NCBI GenBank assembly: GCA_964643075.1
Contig: CAZXQO010000009.1
Coordinates: forward strand, 1 to 64,000
Direction: 5' to 3'
Origin: Desulfocucumis sp964643075
GTDB taxonomy: Bacteria; Bacillota; Desulfotomaculia; Desulfotomaculales; Desulfocucumaceae
Length of the DNA: 64,000 bases
The translations under genes and the position numbers were made by a program. Below the pieces are notes generated by a model, which saw only the letters and a program-made list of their open reading frames with translations, had not been told where the DNA came from and ran no database searches. Shown in pieces: positions 30,780-38,597 of this stretch (positions are counted from its first letter, which is position 1; each line of letters starts with the position of its first letter).

Positions 30780-30893
30780 TGAATGGCTACGCCACGGGGA
30801 CGGTTCCATCGTCTTCCCTTCGGTCCTTCGCTGCGCTTCGGGGACGCTCGAACCGTCCCCATGGCTCCGCTAACCTTTAAATTACGCTGTAGT
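30780..30893. repeat. Intergenic repeat, RAYT/REP-like family
   Basis: GGCTACGCCACGGGGACGGTTCCATCG, CTTCGCTGCGCTTCGGGGACG, AACCGTCCCCATGGCTCCGCTAACC, TTTAAATTACGCTGTAGTACTA. Close to 18601-18795 and, in part, to 57600-57700. GGGGACGGTTC pairs with GAACCGTCCCC. Confidence 0.65.
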
Positions 30894-30938
30894 ACTATAG
30901 GCTATCAAATATTATTCTATTAAGTATGATTAAAATTA

Positions 30939-30981
30939 AAAAGGGACAGTTTGCCTTGTTTTAACAAACTGTCCTTTTTTC
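30939..30981. terminator. Bidirectional terminator between prs and the PRC-barrel gene
   Basis: AAAAAGGGACAGTTTG, loop, CAAACTGTCCTTTTTT. A-rich on one side and T-rich on the other, so it can stop convergent transcripts from both genes. Confidence 0.85.
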
Positions 30982-31016
30982 GTATACGTCAACAGTGATG
31001 TATCAGCGGATAAAAA

Positions 31017-31964
31017 CTATTTTATTTCAGTTTTGTCCGGGGTCTGTACGGCCTCTTCTTCCCTAACCCCGCTGCCGTCCTCCAGAGGCGGGTTTTCTGC
31101 AGTTTGCCGGGCAGCCGTAACTTCTGAGGCCGGCAGGTCTTCTATAGGTTCCTGCCCTGCGTTATCTTTAGCCGGCGGGGGGGCATCAGCCGATGTTTTT
31201 TCAGCTTTCTCCCCATGTTTTCCGTTGAGACTGTCTTCGCAGCAGTGGCAATGTACCTCTTGTTTTTCGTCTTCTCCCGAATAGCGGTATGGTTCGTTTT
31301 CGGTGGTCTGTTCCCCGGAGCATTTTTCTTCTCTTTCCTTTTTTACCTTGTCCAGGGTTTTGTTCAAGCTACTTCCCAGATCCCTGGTTTTTTGTACGGT
31401 TGTAGTCCAAAGCTGGCCTGTGGATTCCCGCAATCCCCGGATTTTTTCCTGGAAGCCCCCGTCCATTTTGATAATGTTTTCCAGAGCGTCGTTGCTGCAG
31501 ATAATCACTTTTTTTCCGACAGTCCGGACATGGTTGATGTCCAGGAACGCGCTGCCTTTCATCCAGGTACTCAAAGGGCCGCCGCTGAATTCAAAACCGA
31601 CTATGTCGCCGCTTTCCAGGTCTACATAATATTCGTCCACGTTGCCCAAAGCAGTGCCGTTTTCGGCAATCAATTTCGAGCCGGCGATTTCGTGATTTTC
31701 ATTTAGAAGCTCCATGATTTCAGGCAGGCTGGCGCCCTTTTCCGCATTTGACCTGCGTTCTATGGTAAGAGCATCATCCCCGATGCTGCGGACTTTGCTG
31801 AAGGGAATGAATTTTAAATCCTTGAACCAGCCCTTCTGTTCTATAATCAGGGCGGCCACTGCTTTTTTGGCGGGGTTTACCACCAATCCCTTAATGGAGC
31901 CGACTTGCTGGCCTTCGGCCAGGCTGATCACCGGCATAGAAAGAAACTGCTTACTTTTACGCAT
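31017..31964 (-). CDS. PRC-barrel domain protein with disordered tail
   Basis: 315 residues on the minus strand; start ATG 31964 behind AAGGGGGGTC rather than ATG 31988. Two PRC-barrel-like beta domains: about 1-80 (SMPVISLAEGQQVGSIKGLVVNPAKKAVAALII...) and 85-165 (GSKLIAENGTALGNVDEYYVDLESGDIVGFEFS...). Then comes a helical region (LNKTLDKVKKEREEK) and a long Glu/Pro-rich tail with a CHCCE Cys cluster. PRC barrels occur in RimM and in sporulation proteins of the YlmC/YrrD type, which this resembles. Convergent to prs. Confidence 0.75.
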   Translation of the reverse strand: MRKSKQFLSMPVISLAEGQQVGSIKGLVVNPAKKAVAALIIEQKGWFKDLKFIPFSKVRSIGDDALTIERRSNAEKGASLPEIMELLNENHEIAGSKLIAENGTALGNVDEYYVDLESGDIVGFEFSGGPLSTWMKGSAFLDINHVRTVGKKVIICSNDALENIIKMDGGFQEKIRGLRESTGQLWTTTVQKTRDLGSSLNKTLDKVKKEREEKCSGEQTTENEPYRYSGEDEKQEVHCHCCEDSLNGKHGEKAEKTSADAPPPAKDNAGQEPIEDLPASEVTAARQTAENPPLEDGSGVREEEAVQTPDKTEIK

Positions 31965-32082
31965 AATATTGACCCCCCTTACATTCATTTCATAATATTG
32001 CTATGCTGGAGCGCTGATATTTATGACCAGAAAAAGGGAATACTAAAGGAAACAAACGGTACTTTTTGGGGGGGGTTTTTCT

Positions 32083-32700
32083 GTGTCCGATTATGGCATT
32101 AGTGCCGAAATGCGCAGTGGGAGGGGTAAAGGCTACCGCCATGAACTGCAGGAAAAGGGAATGATCCCTGCTGTGGTTTACGGCAGGGAATTGGGCAGCA
32201 TTCCGGTGGCAGTGGACGCCAGGCAGGTGGAGAAGATACTGTCGTCAGGCGCTGGCCGCAATACGCTGATCAATTTCCAGGTCACTGGTGACGGGGGGGC
32301 CTATACCGTTATGCTTAAGGACATTCAGTACAACCCGGTGCGGCGGGAGGTTGTTCACGCCGACTTTCAACAGGTTAACCTGAGTGAAAGGATTAATGCG
32401 TCCATACCGGTTGTACTGGTGGGTGAAGTTACAGACGGAGTATTGCAACAAGTCGGGAGGGAACTGGAAATATCCTGCCTGCCCGCTGAGATTCCCGAAT
32501 CAATAACCGTTAACATTGCCGGCATGACCCCGGGCAGTGTGCTGAAAGTTTCTGATCTGGTCATCCCTCCGGGTATCAGGGTGCTGGATGATAGCAATGA
32601 AATTTTGGCTACGGTGCTGACCAAAACCGAAAGAGCCGTGGATTTGGATGTGCCTGATGAAAAAACTCCTGCTGAGGCTGTGAACGGCAAAGAAGAATAA
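32083..32700 (+). CDS. ctc: 50S ribosomal protein L25/general stress protein Ctc
   Basis: 205 residues from GTG 32083. The N-terminal L25 domain (1-90: GRGKGYRHELQEKGMIPAVVYGRELGSIPVAVDARQVEKIL...MLKDIQYNPVRREVVHADF) binds 5S rRNA, and a C-terminal TL5/Ctc beta domain (to about 185) follows. Ctc follows prs in Bacillus; pth, its usual next neighbour, is 25.8 kb away here because the tailocin and accessory region have been inserted. Confidence 0.93.
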   Translation: MSDYGISAEMRSGRGKGYRHELQEKGMIPAVVYGRELGSIPVAVDARQVEKILSSGAGRNTLINFQVTGDGGAYTVMLKDIQYNPVRREVVHADFQQVNLSERINASIPVVLVGEVTDGVLQQVGRELEISCLPAEIPESITVNIAGMTPGSVLKVSDLVIPPGIRVLDDSNEILATVLTKTERAVDLDVPDEKTPAEAVNGKEE

Positions 32701-32714
32701 AACGAACTCCGGAT

Positions 32715-32839
32715 ACCATATCTAACCCCAAGCATATCCTGGTTATATAACCGTAATTTTGTATTGGGGTTAAATTATGTCCCGCGAAAATGAAATGAGC
32801 GGTTCCATGGGGGATAAGCATTGCCCACAAATTAAATAA
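32715..32839 (+). pseudogene. Truncated copy of the 57844 small-protein gene and its leader
   Basis: The sequence from CCGGATACCATATCTAACC through GGTTATATAACCGTAATTTTGTA and ATGTCCCGCGAAAATGAAATG (ATG 32777) matches the leader and first 15 or so codons at 57777-57890 with scattered changes. Homology stops near 32823 and the frame ends at TAA 32837-32839. It marks the left edge of the DNA inserted between ctc and pth. Confidence 0.7.
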
Positions 32840-33332
32840 TAGCTTTTAAATATTCAATATCAATAATATTATTTATAAAATCATTTATTTTGTCTCTTCT
32901 CTTTAAAACTTCTAATTTGTGAACAAAAAAAGTGTTTGTTACTTCAAAATAACTTACCAGATCAGAGCATGATTTAATACTTAATGATTCTATCGCATAA
33001 ACCAGCTCAGAATCCGGAATCAAATAATCGGTTGCCCAACACATGGCCCGATATTCATCCCGGCTGAGGTTCAGTTTGTCTGGATAACTAGGTTGGGTAA
33101 TTAAAAAATTTGATTTGGCTACAGTATAATAATGGCCCACTTCTTCGGCAAACACACAGCGAAATTGTTGCTTTCTCCACTGTAGGGATTTGTCAAGAAG
33201 TATAATGGGGAAATCATATACCCACAAATAAAGTCCATCCAGTTTTGGGTCGGAGTGGTGTAAGTCTGTATACCTTACTTCAATATCTTCCTTCTCAGTT
33301 GTTTCCCATAGAGTCTGAATCTTTGTATCCAT
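32832..33332 (-). CDS. ImmA/IrrE-like metallopeptidase
   Basis: 166 residues on the minus strand from ATG 33332 (SD CGGAGTG; upstream ATGs lack SD). The motif FAEEVGHYYT matches the zinc-binding helix of ImmA/IrrE proteases (usually HExxH), with Glu in place of the first His, so activity is uncertain. An RAMCWATDYLIPDSEL segment fits the family. ImmA enzymes cleave the XRE repressor of phages and ICEs after DNA damage; the gene directly follows (33410) such a repressor in the same orientation. Confidence 0.8.
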   Translation of the reverse strand: MDTKIQTLWETTEKEDIEVRYTDLHHSDPKLDGLYLWVYDFPIILLDKSLQWRKQQFRCVFAEEVGHYYTVAKSNFLITQPSYPDKLNLSRDEYRAMCWATDYLIPDSELVYAIESLSIKSCSDLVSYFEVTNTFFVHKLEVLKRRDKINDFINNIIDIEYLKAII

Positions 33333-33409
33333 AGAGCACTCCGTTTGTGTCATTATTTGTCGAATGATTCGAAAAACCATAAAAACTACCTTGCGGTAGT
33401 TTTTATCGG

Positions 33410-33982
33410 TTAAACCCAGGCGGGTTTTTTAAAGCTAATATTTCTTCTTGGCTTTCCTTTCCTTTCCTCAAGGATTTTTGCCACTTCCTCTTTAATCAAA
33501 TCCCGCAGGTCCGGCGAGATTTGCATCATTTGCCGGGATTGGTGGCTGGCCGCAACTACCGCTTTTTCCAGTTGGGCATCTATATTTTTGCCGGGCAAAT
33601 CGCTTTTAATATTTTTTATATCCCCAGGCTTATATTGCTGGCAATTCATAAGTTTTTCTGATTTTGGCAGTTCATGCAGAATGCATTTTATGGCTGACCT
33701 TTCTTCCCGGTTCAATACTCGTTCGCCAATAGTTACCTGCTTATTCCTGTCTTCCAAAATTTCAATAATATCAACTTTTAAATTTCGGTTATTACCCAAC
33801 AGATAGTCCGTTGAAACTCCGTATAACTCTGAGAGACGTTTAAGCAAGGTGGTGTCGGGATCGCGTTCCCCCCGCTCATAGTTCGATAAAGCCGTATTTG
33901 CTATGCCGAGAATTTTAGCTGTCTGAACCTGTGTCAGGCCCCTTCGCATTCTGGACTTTTTCAATCTATCCCCTAAAGTCAT
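33410..33982 (-). CDS. XRE-family repressor of the tail cluster
   Basis: 190 residues on the minus strand; start ATG 33982 (MTLGDRLKKSRMRRGLTQVQTAKILGI...). The HTH_3 domain (residues 1-65) includes LTQVQTAKILGIANTALSNYERGERDPDT. The C-terminal 120 residues are helical and Lys-rich, probably for dimerisation and ImmA recognition. It faces away from the tail operon; the palindromes at 34174-34212 in the divergent promoter region are likely operators. Expected to keep the tailocin silent until DNA damage. Confidence 0.85.
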   Translation of the reverse strand: MTLGDRLKKSRMRRGLTQVQTAKILGIANTALSNYERGERDPDTTLLKRLSELYGVSTDYLLGNNRNLKVDIIEILEDRNKQVTIGERVLNREERSAIKCILHELPKSEKLMNCQQYKPGDIKNIKSDLPGKNIDAQLEKAVVAASHQSRQMMQISPDLRDLIKEEVAKILEERKGKPRRNISFKKPAWV

Positions 33983-34173
33983 GGCAACCAACCTCAGATT
34001 TGATTTTAAGGTATTATACCATGATTTCCACAAAAAGAAAAATATTTTCACGTTGGGCAAATTATTCATTGACATGGACACATGGCAAAGCTATAATGGT
34101 GATACAAAATTTGCATTACGTGAATATTACTGGTTAAATATAACGCTCAGCTTGTCAAGTATAAACACAATGC

Positions 34174-34212
34174 TTTACGCAGCGTAAACCAACATACTTA
34201 CACGCAATGTAA
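34174..34212. promoter_or_regulatory. Two operator-like palindromes in the divergent control region
   Basis: TTTACGC-A-GCGTAAA (34174-34188, perfect) and TTACACGCAATGTAA (34198-34212, imperfect) are 9 bp apart, just upstream of the first rightward gene. A weaker half-match lies at about 34107-34120. They suit a cI/XRE-type dimer. Confidence 0.6.
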
Positions 34213-34235
34213 ATTTGATTGCGAGGTGTTGTCTA

Positions 34236-34406
34236 TTGGAAAGGGTTTCAGAACAATTAATAACCCAAATCCGAAAAAAATCAAAGGAAATTGACAGGCT
34301 CCAATACGGGGAGGTTATCCTTAAAATTCAGGATAGCAAAGCCGTATGGGGTGAAATAAAGGAAGTATGGAAGGCTGACTCGTATAAACGGGAGGCCCGG
34401 GCTTAA
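34236..34406 (+). CDS. DUF2292 small protein
   Basis: 56 residues from TTG 34236 (SD GAGGTG, 34222-34227). The pattern IDRLQYGEVILKIQDSKAVWGEIKEVWK matches DUF2292 (YezG-like) small beta proteins. It is the first gene to the right of the operator region, so it is probably an early regulator of the tail cluster. Its stop codon lies in the loop of a strong terminator. Confidence 0.65.
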   Translation: MERVSEQLITQIRKKSKEIDRLQYGEVILKIQDSKAVWGEIKEVWKADSYKREARA

Positions 34407-34427
34407 AGCCCGGGCCTTTAAATTTTT
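34393..34427 (+). terminator. Rho-independent terminator
   Basis: AGGCCCGGGCTT (34393-34404) with AAGCCCGGGCCT (34406-34417), then TTAAATTTTT. It lies between the first small gene and the sigma-like activator. Confidence 0.8.
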
Positions 34428-34434
34428 CCCGGGA

Positions 34435-34971
34435 GTGATTGTGTTGAAAGATTTAATCCGCGAATACAAAAAATCTCTGGGGTTGTTGCGTCAAAGCAGT
34501 ATATTGCCCATACATAGAAAAAGCATGATTTCAGATACCGTATGGGCGATACAATACATGGAAACCGGTCACATACCCGGCAACAAGTGGAACGTGGCCA
34601 GATGGAGCCGTGATAAAAGAGAAGTATCAGTGGACCCATTTTTAATTTCACGGTTCGTGAAGAACAGTGATCCCGTTAAATCCGCTCCTGATTGGATGGC
34701 GCAACTTGTGGAAAGGTTGACGTCTTCCCTGACGGCCAAGGAGAAAGAGGCCTTTGAACTGGTTCGCGGACATTGCTATTCTTTTGCCCAGGCCGGGCAG
34801 CTTATGGGCTGCAACAAGGGCAGTGTGCAGAATCTGGTGCACCGGGCTGAGAAAAAAATAGCCCTTGTCGTACGAAAGCAAACAATAAGTGAGAGGGAGT
34901 TGTTCAACACCGAATCCAACGATACAAAAATCCTGGCCGGTATTGATTACGGTATCTCTCAATTCCGGTAA
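34435..34971 (+). CDS. Sigma-70 region 4-like late activator (Xpf-like)
   Basis: 178 residues from GTG 34435 (SD GGGAG). Residues about 95-145 form a sigma region 4 helix-turn-helix: TAKEKEAFELVRGHCYSFAQAGQLMGCNKGSVQNLVHRAEKKIA. No region 2. This is the type of PBSX Xpf, the positive control factor needed for late (tail and lysis) transcription. Position between repressor and tail genes agrees. Confidence 0.75.
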   Translation: MIVLKDLIREYKKSLGLLRQSSILPIHRKSMISDTVWAIQYMETGHIPGNKWNVARWSRDKREVSVDPFLISRFVKNSDPVKSAPDWMAQLVERLTSSLTAKEKEAFELVRGHCYSFAQAGQLMGCNKGSVQNLVHRAEKKIALVVRKQTISERELFNTESNDTKILAGIDYGISQFR

Positions 34972-35025
34972 ATCTTATGATGACGGTTACAACCGGATGA
35001 CAGGAGGTGAAAAACACTAAATATA

Positions 35026-35937
35026 ATGAGAGCGGCAATAAGTCAAAAATTAATTAGCGATATTCCGGAAATTGAAGGCAGAGTGTTTGAATTTCATACC
35101 ATAGACGTGAACACAACAAAGCCTTATCTGGTTTTAAAACAGGGAGCAGACTCAAAAGTAACACCCCAAGCCGATTTATTAAAAAACATTGGAGATGCCA
35201 GAACTTTTTCGGTTCGCATCGGACCGGACGTAACTCCCTGGGCGGGTTTCTTAAGAAACATTGAGATATGGCCATATGTTTCACGGTCTGGGGCATTTCA
35301 AACAGTAGACGGCCTGGTTGAAAAAATTATCACGGCCCTTGAGGGGCAGCAGCTCATGTCGGGTGAAGGAGACTTATTCACCTGCCGTTTCCTGGGCACC
35401 CTGGCCGGCGATTGCGAAGATACCGGGCTGGATGTAATATCCAGGGGATTGAAATTCGTCGTGCTTGCAGTACAACCTGTCCCAGCAACGGACAGTGTGG
35501 AGAACGACCCGTGGCTGGAAGCTTTGTCGGCATGGACGGAGTCGCTGCTGGGCACGGCCTGGGCGGTCTACCGTAATGCATGGCCGATGGATTACAGAAC
35601 CCCCACTGTGCTTTGGCGTCTTTCCAATGTCGAGATAAGCGAACGCGCCCGGTCATTCTTCGAAGTGCAAAAAACATTCACGGGTCATGTTTTAGGCGCC
35701 GGCGTAAATGAGCAACAGGCGGCAATTGTTATGATAGCCCAACAACTGTGCAGCGCGGTAAAAATATTACTGGACAGCGCTGATAAGCGGTATCTTACCG
35801 TAAGCTGTCCCAGGGCTGATTGCGAAGCAGACGCCTTCAACACCGGACAGCTGTCAGTGACCCTTAAACGGCTGACAAACAGACCCGTGGAAAACGCTCC
35901 ACTGATTTCAGCCGTGCACAATAAGGGAAATATTTAA
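35026..35937 (+). CDS. Tail completion/terminator-like protein, two tandem domains
   Basis: 303 residues from ATG 35026 (SD AGGAGGTG). Each half (1-150 and 155-290) looks like a tail-terminator domain: helix near the start, YLVLKQGA / TVLWRLSN strand, FSVRIGP / SFFEVQKTFTGHVLG, helix (VDGLVEKIITAL / AAIVMIAQQLCSAV), then C-terminal strands FVVLAVQP / LSVTLKRLTNRP. This would be a fused duplication of the gpU/XkdJ-position protein. No close family name recognised. A terminator (35972) follows. Confidence 0.6.
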   Translation: MRAAISQKLISDIPEIEGRVFEFHTIDVNTTKPYLVLKQGADSKVTPQADLLKNIGDARTFSVRIGPDVTPWAGFLRNIEIWPYVSRSGAFQTVDGLVEKIITALEGQQLMSGEGDLFTCRFLGTLAGDCEDTGLDVISRGLKFVVLAVQPVPATDSVENDPWLEALSAWTESLLGTAWAVYRNAWPMDYRTPTVLWRLSNVEISERARSFFEVQKTFTGHVLGAGVNEQQAAIVMIAQQLCSAVKILLDSADKRYLTVSCPRADCEADAFNTGQLSVTLKRLTNRPVENAPLISAVHNKGNI

Positions 35938-35971
35938 TATTGCATCCCAAACAAAATTATAATTGCCTGAC

Positions 35972-36008
35972 CGGAAAGCTCCAGGCATTGCCGGAGCTTT
36001 TCTATTTA
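35972..36008 (+). terminator. Terminator-like hairpin before the sheath gene
   Basis: GAAAGCTCC (35974-35982), loop, GGAGCTTTTC (35993-36002), then TATTT. It may separately regulate the sheath operon. Confidence 0.65.
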
Positions 36009-36113
36009 ACTAACTAAAGCGGAGGTGGTGGTGGGGTATCATTCTTTTGTGTCTTAATGGCACACCGCCGGCTAAATAGCCGGTATTAAATTATTAAAGG
36101 AGAGGATTTCTTA

Positions 36114-37586
36114 ATGGCAGGCGGAACATGGTCGGCGACTGAAATACCCGTGCTCCCGGGACTGTATCTGAATTTTGAAGCTGCTGCCCTGGCGGCAATA
36201 CAGCCCGGCGCCCGGGGAGTGGTAATTGCTCCGGTAAAAGCCAACTGGGGCCCGGTAAGGGAGTTTGTGGAGATTAATAGCGAGGCGGCTATAAATGATT
36301 ATTTCTCTGTCGACGATACCAACGGCGCAACTGCGGCAACAACCCTTAGACTGATTCTTTTAGGAGGGGCCAGCAAGGTATTGGCCTACCGGCTGGCTGA
36401 CAGCAGTGCGGCCAAAGCCGGTAAAACTTTACAGGACGGGTCGGCAGCGGATGTCCTGGCAATAACAGCCAGGTATGAAGGCAGCAGGGGCAATAATTTT
36501 AAAATCACCGTAAGGGACAACCCTGTTGACGGCATAAACAAACAGGATATACAGCTCTTTGAAGGCTCTGTCCTGCTCAGAACATTTACGTTTGACAAGG
36601 GCGCGGCGGTGGTAGACAATACGGTGGCCGCCATTAATAACGACACTTCAAACAAGTGGGTAAGCGCGGCCAAACTGGCCGGCGGCGACGGCACCATTGC
36701 CAATGCAGCGGACCAGATGCTCACCGGCGGAAATTCCGGCATTGCTTCAATAGGTTCTTCGGATTATACCGATGCCCTGACGGCTTTTGAAACCCGGGAG
36801 TTCAACCTGCTTGTGCTGGACGGGGTATATGACCCGGCCATACAAACATCCGTGGTGTCCTGGGTCAGCCGGGTGCGTGAGGAAGGAAAAGGTATAATAG
36901 CGGTACTCGGCGGACAGGCGTCCGATGACACTGCGTCCGACGCGGTTAGCAAGGCCGTAACCAGAAGCGCCGGGTTTAACCGCGAAGGCGTAGTTAACGT
37001 CGGGGTGGGCGCGGTTCTGGACGGTGCAACCTATTCCAGCGCACAGCTGGCGGCCTATGTGGCCGGGCTTATTGCCGGCCAGAAACTAAGCGAGGCAACA
37101 ACCTACGCGCCATCTCCTTTTGATGACGTGACCAGGAGATGGACCCGTTCCGAGATGGAACAGGCCGTAACGGGGGGCGTTTTCCTGTTCTTCCATGACG
37201 GATTGCTGGTAAAGGCGCTGCGCGGGATGAATTCCCTGGTAACCCTTCGCCAGGGGCAGGACAATTCATGGAAAAAGATACGGACCATCAGGGTCATGGA
37301 TGCCGTCAACGCGGACCTGTTAAGGGCCGCCGAAGACAATTACATCGGCAAGGTTAACAACACCGAAGAGGGGCGCATTGCCCTGATCGGGGCCAGCAAA
37401 CAGTACATGCAGTCCCTGGCGCAGGCCGGTATTATCGAAAATGCCGGCTGGGATGTATACCTGGACCCGGATTATTACGGAACCGGCGCCATCAACACCC
37501 CGGAGCCGGACCAGGTATATCTGAAGTGGGAAGCAAGACTTACCGACGTTATGGAACAAATATTTGGCAGTTTTATTGTAAAGTAG
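36114..37586 (+). CDS. Contractile tail sheath protein (XkdK-like)
   Basis: 490 residues from ATG 36114 (SD AAAGGAGAGG). The N-terminus (ATEIPVLPGLYLNFEAAALAAIQPGARGVVIAPVKANWGPV) and the C-terminal arm (FNREGVVNVGVGAVLDGATYSSAQLAAYVAGLIAG...LRGMNSLVT...DVYLDPDYYGTGAINTPEPDQVYLKWEARLTDVMEQIFGSF) are typical of PBSX-type sheath proteins. It forms the contracting outer cylinder around the tube. Length is normal. Confidence 0.92.
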   Translation: MAGGTWSATEIPVLPGLYLNFEAAALAAIQPGARGVVIAPVKANWGPVREFVEINSEAAINDYFSVDDTNGATAATTLRLILLGGASKVLAYRLADSSAAKAGKTLQDGSAADVLAITARYEGSRGNNFKITVRDNPVDGINKQDIQLFEGSVLLRTFTFDKGAAVVDNTVAAINNDTSNKWVSAAKLAGGDGTIANAADQMLTGGNSGIASIGSSDYTDALTAFETREFNLLVLDGVYDPAIQTSVVSWVSRVREEGKGIIAVLGGQASDDTASDAVSKAVTRSAGFNREGVVNVGVGAVLDGATYSSAQLAAYVAGLIAGQKLSEATTYAPSPFDDVTRRWTRSEMEQAVTGGVFLFFHDGLLVKALRGMNSLVTLRQGQDNSWKKIRTIRVMDAVNADLLRAAEDNYIGKVNNTEEGRIALIGASKQYMQSLAQAGIIENAGWDVYLDPDYYGTGAINTPEPDQVYLKWEARLTDVMEQIFGSFIVK

Positions 37587-37599
37587 GAGGTGGCTTTAA

Positions 37600-38007
37600 G
37601 TGTCTTTGGATGCCAGCAGAACTATTCTGGGAACCTATGGCCAGGTTTTTATCGACGGCCAGTGGCAAACCAATTTTAATAACCTTGTGGCCAATGTTGA
37701 AATGGACAAGAAGGAAATTCTTCTTTCCGGCGATGTCTGGAAGAGATATAAGAAAGGCCCTCTGAAAGGGACCGGCACCATGAGCGGGTTTAAAGTAACC
37801 AGTGCTATGCTGCAGCGGGGTTTCAGCAAGTTTGAAGTTATCTCCAAGCTGAACGATCCCGAGGCATACGGGTTTGAAAGGATCAGGCTGAAAAACGTTC
37901 TGGTTGACGGTCTGCAGCTGGCCAACTGGAAAGCCGGGGAGCCGGTGGCGGAAGAAGTGAAGTTCACCTTTGAGGAATACGAACTTCTGGATCCCATTGT
38001 GGCATAG
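37600..38007 (+). CDS. Tail tube protein (XkdM-like)
   Basis: 135 residues from GTG 37600 (SD AGGAGGTGG). It matches the PBSX tube family: ASRTILGTYGQVFIDGQWQTNFNNLVANVEMDKKEILLSGDVWKRYKKGPLKGTGTMSGFKVTSAML, and the C-terminal ELLDPIVA. It stacks as hexamers inside the sheath. Immediately after the sheath gene, as expected. Confidence 0.9.
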   Translation: MSLDASRTILGTYGQVFIDGQWQTNFNNLVANVEMDKKEILLSGDVWKRYKKGPLKGTGTMSGFKVTSAMLQRGFSKFEVISKLNDPEAYGFERIRLKNVLVDGLQLANWKAGEPVAEEVKFTFEEYELLDPIVA

Positions 38008-38019
38008 GGGGTGTACGGT

Positions 38020-38424
38020 ATGGATATGGAAAAAATGACTGATGAACAGATTATCGGAAGGCTATTGGAGGCCGACGCCCTTCCCGAGAAGACCGTTACC
38101 CTGCCCCGCCTGGGCATCCCGGTGACCTTGAGGGGATTAACCGGGAAACAGGTTTTCAGCATCAGGGAGCGCTGCACCGAGCGCAGGGAGCGCCGGGGAC
38201 AGGTTATCGAGCGCATAGATGAAGAGGATTTTAATGTGGCCCTGATTGAAGCGGCGACGGTATCCCCGAACTGGGGGGACGGCAAGCTGCTGGCGAAGTA
38301 TAAGGCTTCCGGGCCGGAGGAAATTATCAAAAGGGTATTGCTGGCCGGCGAGCTTTCGGCCCTTGGCGAGACTGTTCTGGATTTAAGCGGCTTCAATATT
38401 TCACTTGACGACGTAAAAAACTAA
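38020..38424 (+). CDS. Tail assembly chaperone, zero-frame product (XkdN-like)
   Basis: 134 residues from ATG 38020 (SD AGGGGGTG; GTG 38011 lies in the SD). The XkdN pattern is TVTLPRLGIPVTLRGLTGKQVFSIRERCTER...AATVSPNWGD...IIKRVLLAGELSALGETVLDLSGF. It ends GTA AAA AAC TAA, giving the slippery heptamer A AAA AAC directly before the stop. As with lambda gpG/gpGT, a fraction of ribosomes should shift -1 and add the downstream 58-codon extension (38421-38597). The chaperone coats the tape measure during tail assembly. Confidence 0.88.
   Translation: MDMEKMTDEQIIGRLLEADALPEKTVTLPRLGIPVTLRGLTGKQVFSIRERCTERRERRGQVIERIDEEDFNVALIEAATVSPNWGDGKLLAKYKASGPEEIIKRVLLAGELSALGETVLDLSGFNISLDDVKN
38415..38421 (+). 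promoter_or_regulatory. Programmed -1 frameshift site
   Basis: A AAA AAC in frame (GTA AAA AAC TAA). After a -1 slip the next codon is CTA 38421. GC-rich sequence follows (CTCCGGGGGGCTGCTGGGGGTG), able to form a stimulatory structure. Confidence 0.8.
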
Positions 38425-38597
38425 TCAACTCCGGGGGGCTGCTGGGGGTGCTGCACTTTTTGTGGGTGCGGCACCACCTGCTTCCCGGGGATTTCTGGAA
38501 GCTGCCGCGGGGTGAACAGCTTATTCTATTAGCCAGTACGGAGATTGAGCTGGAAGCCGGAAAAAAGGCGCGCGAGGAGGCTCAGCGGCGTGGATAG
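38421..38597 (+). CDS. Tail chaperone -1 frame extension (gpT-like)
   Basis: 58 codons without their own start, reached by -1 frameshift from the chaperone gene. The product reads LINSGGLLGVLHFLWVRHHLLPG, then DFWKLPRGEQLILLASTEIELEAGKKAREEAQRRG. The first part is hydrophobic and the second a charged helix, like XkdN'/gpT extensions that bind the tape measure. Its stop overlaps the start of the tape-measure gene (GTG 38590). Confidence 0.8.
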   Translation, partial: LINSGGLLGVLHFLWVRHHLLPGDFWKLPRGEQLILLASTEIELEAGKKAREEAQRRG

